Assembly (NCBI RefSeq): GCF_006385875.1
Contig: NZ_VFSU01000024.1
Span: 62,001-126,000 of the forward strand
Source: Sandaracinobacter neustonicus
GTDB lineage: Bacteria > Pseudomonadota > Alphaproteobacteria > Sphingomonadales > Sphingomonadaceae
Direction of reading: 5' to 3'
Length of the DNA: 64,000 nucleotides
The notes under the pieces are model-generated. The model had not been told where the DNA came from and did not search any database. It saw only the letters and a list, made by a program, of their open reading frames with translations. The stretch's first letter is position 1. The number at the start of each line of letters is the position of its first letter. The position numbers and the translations under genes were made by a program. Below are positions 61,030 through 64,000 of the stretch, piece after piece.

Positions 61030-62268
61030 GTGCCGGGGCTGGAAGCCCGGCGCGCCGCCGTGCGGCTTGTGCATGCAATTACCGTGCTGGGGCGTCCGCT
61101 GGACGGCCAGCTTGAATCCGCGCTGAAAGGGCTTGGGCCCAGCGACCGGGGGCTGGCGCGGGCGCTGACGGGGGGCGTGCTGCGCAACCTGCCGGGGCTG
61201 GATTCGCTGATCGACGGCGCGACGCGCCTGCCGCTGCCGACGGACGCGCGGGCGCGGATGGTGCTGCGGGTGGCGCTGGCCGGGCTGCTGCTGCTGGAAA
61301 CACCGCCGCATGCCGCGATTGCCACGGCCTTGCCGCTGCTGGAGGGCGGGCCGCGTCGGCTGGTGCATGGGGTGCTCTCCACCCTGATCCGCGAGCGGGC
61401 GAAGCTGCCGCCGCCATCGCTGCCCGGCAAATGGGCGGCGCGCTGGACGGACAGCTGGGGGGCGGACGAAGCCGCAGCCGCAGCGGAGCGGCTGGGGGAA
61501 ATCCCGCCGACGGACCTCTGTCTGCGCGATGCCACGGCCACGGCGGACTGGTGCGCGCGGCTGGGCGGAAGCTCGCTGATGCCCGGCCATGTGCGGCTGG
61601 AAGGCTCGCAGCAGGTGGAGGCGCTGCCGGGCTTCGCGGACGGGGCGTGGTGGGTGCAGGATATCGCCGCCAGCCTGCCTGCGCGGCTGCTGGGCGATGT
61701 GGCGGGCCTGCGTGTGCTGGATATGTGCGCCGCGCCGGGCGGCAAGACCATGCAGCTGGCCGCCGCCGGGGCGGAGGTGACGGCGCTGGATATCAGCGGC
61801 CCCCGGCTGAAGCGGCTGAAGGCCAATCTGCAGCGCACCGGGCTGACGGCCGCCGTGGTGGAGGCGGATGCGAAGCAATGGGAGCCGGATGCGCCGTTCG
61901 ACGCCATCCTGCTGGACGCGCCCTGTTCGGCGACCGGCACATTCCGGCGGCATCCTGACCTGTTGTATTTGAAAGACGATCTGGATCTGGGCGCGTTGAC
62001 GGCCTTGCAGCAGGCGCTGCTGGCGCGTGCGGCCACATGGCTGAAGCCCGGCGGACGGCTGGTTTATGCCGTCTGTTCGCTGGAACCCGCGGAAGGGGAG
62101 GGGGAGACCCCTCCCGCGGGTTTGCTGCCAGACCCTGTTGGGCCGGGCGAACTCCCGGCCGGGCTGCTGCCCGAGTCCGGGGGTGCCGTCCGCACCCGCC
62201 CCTCTGTTTGGGGGGCAAAGGGCGGGGCGGACGGCTTCTTTATGTCACGCTGGCGAGCGCCAGCGTAA
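61030..62268 (+). CDS. rsmB: 16S rRNA m5C967 methyltransferase, RsmB type with NusB domain
   Basis: A protein of about 412 residues. The N-terminal NusB-like domain is seen from EARRAAVRLVHAITVLG to ERAKLPPPSLP. The C-terminal Rossmann methyltransferase has VLDMCAAPGGKTMQLAA, LLDAPCSATGTFRRHPD and the catalytic cysteine in YAVCSLEPAEGEGE. An insertion rich in Pro/Gly with a repeated PAGLLP element precedes the final GGADGFFMSRW. GTG 61030 is the only conventional start between the htpX stop and the first conserved helix. Confidence 0.9.
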   Translation: MPGLEARRAAVRLVHAITVLGRPLDGQLESALKGLGPSDRGLARALTGGVLRNLPGLDSLIDGATRLPLPTDARARMVLRVALAGLLLLETPPHAAIATALPLLEGGPRRLVHGVLSTLIRERAKLPPPSLPGKWAARWTDSWGADEAAAAAERLGEIPPTDLCLRDATATADWCARLGGSSLMPGHVRLEGSQQVEALPGFADGAWWVQDIAASLPARLLGDVAGLRVLDMCAAPGGKTMQLAAAGAEVTALDISGPRLKRLKANLQRTGLTAAVVEADAKQWEPDAPFDAILLDAPCSATGTFRRHPDLLYLKDDLDLGALTALQQALLARAATWLKPGGRLVYAVCSLEPAEGEGETPPAGLLPDPVGPGELPAGLLPESGGAVRTRPSVWGAKGGADGFFMSRWRAPA

Positions 62269-62276
62269 CGAATGCC

Positions 62277-62813
62277 TCAGCGGCAGCGGGCGCTGCCCTT
62301 GGCGATTTCGTTGCCCAGCACCGCGCCCAGCGTTCCGCCGATCACGCTGCCCAGCGTTTTGTCGCCCTGCTTGGCGATCATGTTGCCCAGCGTGCCGCCG
62401 GCCAGCGCGCCGACGACAAGGCCGGTGGTGCCATCCTGCCGGCGGCAATGCACCTGCCCGTTCGAACCCCACCAATAGGGCTGCGAGCCTTGCACCGTCG
62501 CGCCGCGATAGGTGGGATAGCGGTTGTTATAGCTGTTGCCATAGACGGGCTGCTGCCAGCCGTAATTGCCGCGATACTGCTGGCGCTGATCGCGGCGGTT
62601 TTCCGCGCGCCAGCCATCACGATAGCCTTGATAATAGGCTTGATTCTGCTGATAGCTGTTGCTGCGCGAGCGGCGGTCGTCATGGCGGTGCGGCCTGTCA
62701 TCGCGCCATTCGCGACGATCATCGTCGCGATCCCAGCGGCTGTCGGCCAGCGCGGGCGCACCCAATCCCAGGGTCGCGAGCGTTGCGGCGGTCACTGCAA
62801 GTCCGGTTTTCAT
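62277..62813 (-). CDS. Exported glycine-zipper protein
   Basis: A 178-residue protein with a signal peptide (KTGLAVTAATLATLGLGAPALA). A very charged Asp/Arg/His-rich segment follows, then a Tyr/Gln/Asn-rich stretch, and a C-terminal glycine-zipper 2TM-like domain (GLVVGALAGGTLGNMIAKQG, then TLGSVIGGTLGAVLGNEIAK). Such domains insert in or associate with the outer membrane. GGAGGA precedes ATG 62813; the in-frame ATG 62849 would extend before the signal peptide. Its end faces rsmB. Confidence 0.85.
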   Translation of the reverse strand: MKTGLAVTAATLATLGLGAPALADSRWDRDDDRREWRDDRPHRHDDRRSRSNSYQQNQAYYQGYRDGWRAENRRDQRQQYRGNYGWQQPVYGNSYNNRYPTYRGATVQGSQPYWWGSNGQVHCRRQDGTTGLVVGALAGGTLGNMIAKQGDKTLGSVIGGTLGAVLGNEIAKGSARCR

Positions 62814-62925
62814 GGCGGCCTGTCCTCCAAGTGGTGATGATGTTTTCAACCACGGCGGCTTGCAACAAGCTGAAGTCTCCGTTCATCCGAGAGACAGGCC
62901 GGATCGGCCCTGCTAATCCGCGCTT

Positions 62926-63972
62926 ATGACCCGGATTCGTCGCGCCATCCCCTCCGCCGCCGCCATTGCCGCCGGTGCCGTGCTTGGCGTCTATTTCGCG
63001 GGTCCCGCGCTGGGGGCCGGGCCGGTGACGCCGATCGAGGTGCAGGCGAAGGCCATCCCGCTGAGCAACGCCGATCCGGCGCAGGATCGGGTGGGGCGGC
63101 TGCGCTACATGGGCGGGCTGGTGCTGAGCGCGAACAACATGCGCTTTGGCGGCATTTCCGACATGCTGTGGGAGCCGGAGTGCAACCGGCTGCTGGCCGT
63201 GACAGACGCCGGAAGCTGGGTGATTCTGGAGCCGCGTGAGCAGGACGGGCGGCTGACCGGCGTTTCCGCAGGCTGGATTGCGCCGATCAAGGGGCCGGAC
63301 GGGATGCCGCCGGTGACCAAAAGCGGGGCCGATGCGGAAGGGGTGACGCGGACGACCGACGGTCGCACATGGGTGAGCTATGAGCAGGCGCACCGGTTGG
63401 AGCGGTTCGCGGATGTGTCGGGCTGTCGCCCCGAATCGCTCGATTCCACGCCGGACCGGCGCTGGGTGCTGCCCGCGATGGCCGGCTGGCCTGAGAATGG
63501 CGGCGCGGAAGCGATTGCGGCGGACAATGGGCGGGTGGTGATTCTGGCCGAGGAAGTGAGCGGACCGGGCGGCGGGATACTGGGGCTTTCGGCCGACCCG
63601 GAAGCCGGGGTGCAACAGTTCGGCTGGCAGGCACCCAAAGGCTATGCCCCCACCGCGATCGGCAGGCTGGACGATGGGGCGGATGGATTCGTGGTGCTGC
63701 ACCGCCGCTTCACGCCGATCGAGGGGGTGTCCGCGGTGATTTCGCAAGGGCGGATTCCGGCCGATCCGGCGAAGCTGCCCGAACTGGTGCAATCGACAGA
63801 ACTGGCGCGGCTGCGGCCGCCGCTGAACGTGGACAATATGGAAGCGCTCGCCATCCGCAAGGAGGGCGAGCGCCGCTATCTCTACATCATGTCAGACAAC
63901 AATTTCAACGCCTTGCAGCGGACCTTGTTGCTGAAGTTCGAGCTTCTGCCAGAGGCTGACGCGAAGCCCTGA
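62926..63972 (+). CDS. Esterase-like activity of phytase family protein
   Basis: A 348-residue exported protein with a signal segment (IPSAAAIAAGAVLGVYFAGP) and a beta-propeller-like phytase-esterase domain. The domain shows FGGISDMLWEPECNRLLAVTDAGSW, ADAEGVTRTTDGRTWVSYEQ, NGGAEAIAADNGRVVILAE and NVDNMEALAIRKEGERRYLY. Substrates of this family are not defined; the name reflects weak resemblance to alkaline phytases. It is divergent from the glycine-zipper gene across about 110 bases. Confidence 0.87.
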   Translation: MTRIRRAIPSAAAIAAGAVLGVYFAGPALGAGPVTPIEVQAKAIPLSNADPAQDRVGRLRYMGGLVLSANNMRFGGISDMLWEPECNRLLAVTDAGSWVILEPREQDGRLTGVSAGWIAPIKGPDGMPPVTKSGADAEGVTRTTDGRTWVSYEQAHRLERFADVSGCRPESLDSTPDRRWVLPAMAGWPENGGAEAIAADNGRVVILAEEVSGPGGGILGLSADPEAGVQQFGWQAPKGYAPTAIGRLDDGADGFVVLHRRFTPIEGVSAVISQGRIPADPAKLPELVQSTELARLRPPLNVDNMEALAIRKEGERRYLYIMSDNNFNALQRTLLLKFELLPEADAKP

Positions 63973-63976
63973 AACC

Positions 63977-64000
63977 TCAGGCGGCTTCGGCCACCTTCTT
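63977..64000 (-). CDS. Possible C-terminal end of a leftward gene cut by the window edge
   Basis: Read on the minus strand, 64000-63977 gives K-K-V-A-E-A-A followed by TGA. It starts four bases after the phytase-like gene ends and fits the end of a convergent gene, but seven residues are too few to identify it. Confidence 0.3.
   Translation of the reverse strand, partial: KKVAEAA

Noticed and set aside
58959-62036. A 1025-codon open frame on the minus strand across SDR, htpX and rsmB
   Set aside because: It lies antisense to three clearly conserved genes, has low-complexity Arg/Ala/Ser/Pro composition with no domain, and is explained by high GC at codon position three.

Overview
The window is a high-GC, gene-dense chromosomal segment from an alphaproteobacterium, most likely a sphingomonad (order Sphingomonadales). 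The evidence is the gene set and order: nuoN-birA-coaX-RNase J-DUF1467; lptD-surA-pdxA-rsmA followed by lptFG; MipZ; a PgmG-type phosphomannomutase/phosphoglucomutase; EipA (DUF1134); a DUF1674 SdhAF4-like protein; a ubiquinol-cytochrome c chaperone next to DUF177; and a Zur-like Fur protein. Neighbouring genes often overlap as ATGA or TGATG, and several genes start with TTG or GTG. No rRNA, tRNA, prophage, CRISPR array or intact insertion sequence was seen.

Layout. 1-4257 (+): end of the complex I operon (nuoN), biotin ligase, CoaX, RNase J, DUF1467. 4258-5065: a repeat-rich gap. 5066-12820: a region built around inositol phosphate. A membrane-anchored coiled-coil protein and a CDP-alcohol phosphotransferase read leftward. 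A two-domain CDP-alcohol phosphotransferase, myo-inositol-1-phosphate synthase, an inositol-1-phosphate cytidylyltransferase-like enzyme and a Wzi-like outer-membrane protein read rightward. 12862-14874: PdeM, an FAH-family hydrolase and EipA. 14925-23380: envelope biogenesis (LptD, SurA, LptF, LptG) with PdxA, RsmA and a DUF2141 protein. 23533-25468: a fatty acid hydroxylase and a large GNAT-like acyltransferase. 25617-27748: an uncharacterised run of a membrane-tethered LuxR-type regulator, a small protein, a four-helix membrane protein and RadC. 27749-28477: terminator and repeats.

28478-36635 (-): Xth, ErpA and an M23 peptidase, then the tightly coupled series panC-phzF-glnE-bcp-DUF455. 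36745-40378 (+): MipZ, a J-domain protein, PgmG and a phasin with its own well-formed promoter. 40540-51851 (-): TlyA with a VapBC-like pair wedged between it and dxs, Zur, two TPR proteins, an RNA m5C methyltransferase, GuaB, and a three-gene cluster of a kinase-like phosphotransferase and two poorly known proteins. 51967-55605 (+): NusB, ThiL and a proton-pumping pyrophosphatase. 55977-64000: BamE, cytochrome bc1 chaperone, DUF177, an aminotransferase, the small DUF1674 gene, SDR, HtpX, RsmB, a glycine-zipper protein and a phytase-like esterase.

Most of the window is core metabolism and envelope assembly. The parts that may hold undescribed biology are the inositol cluster (which makes a CDP-inositol donor but whose final product cannot be read from sequence), the LuxR-membrane-RadC block, the hydroxylase-acyltransferase pair, and the phasin, which has a histone-like N-terminal tail and a well-placed internal start. 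Families of structured dispersed repeats sit in the gaps.
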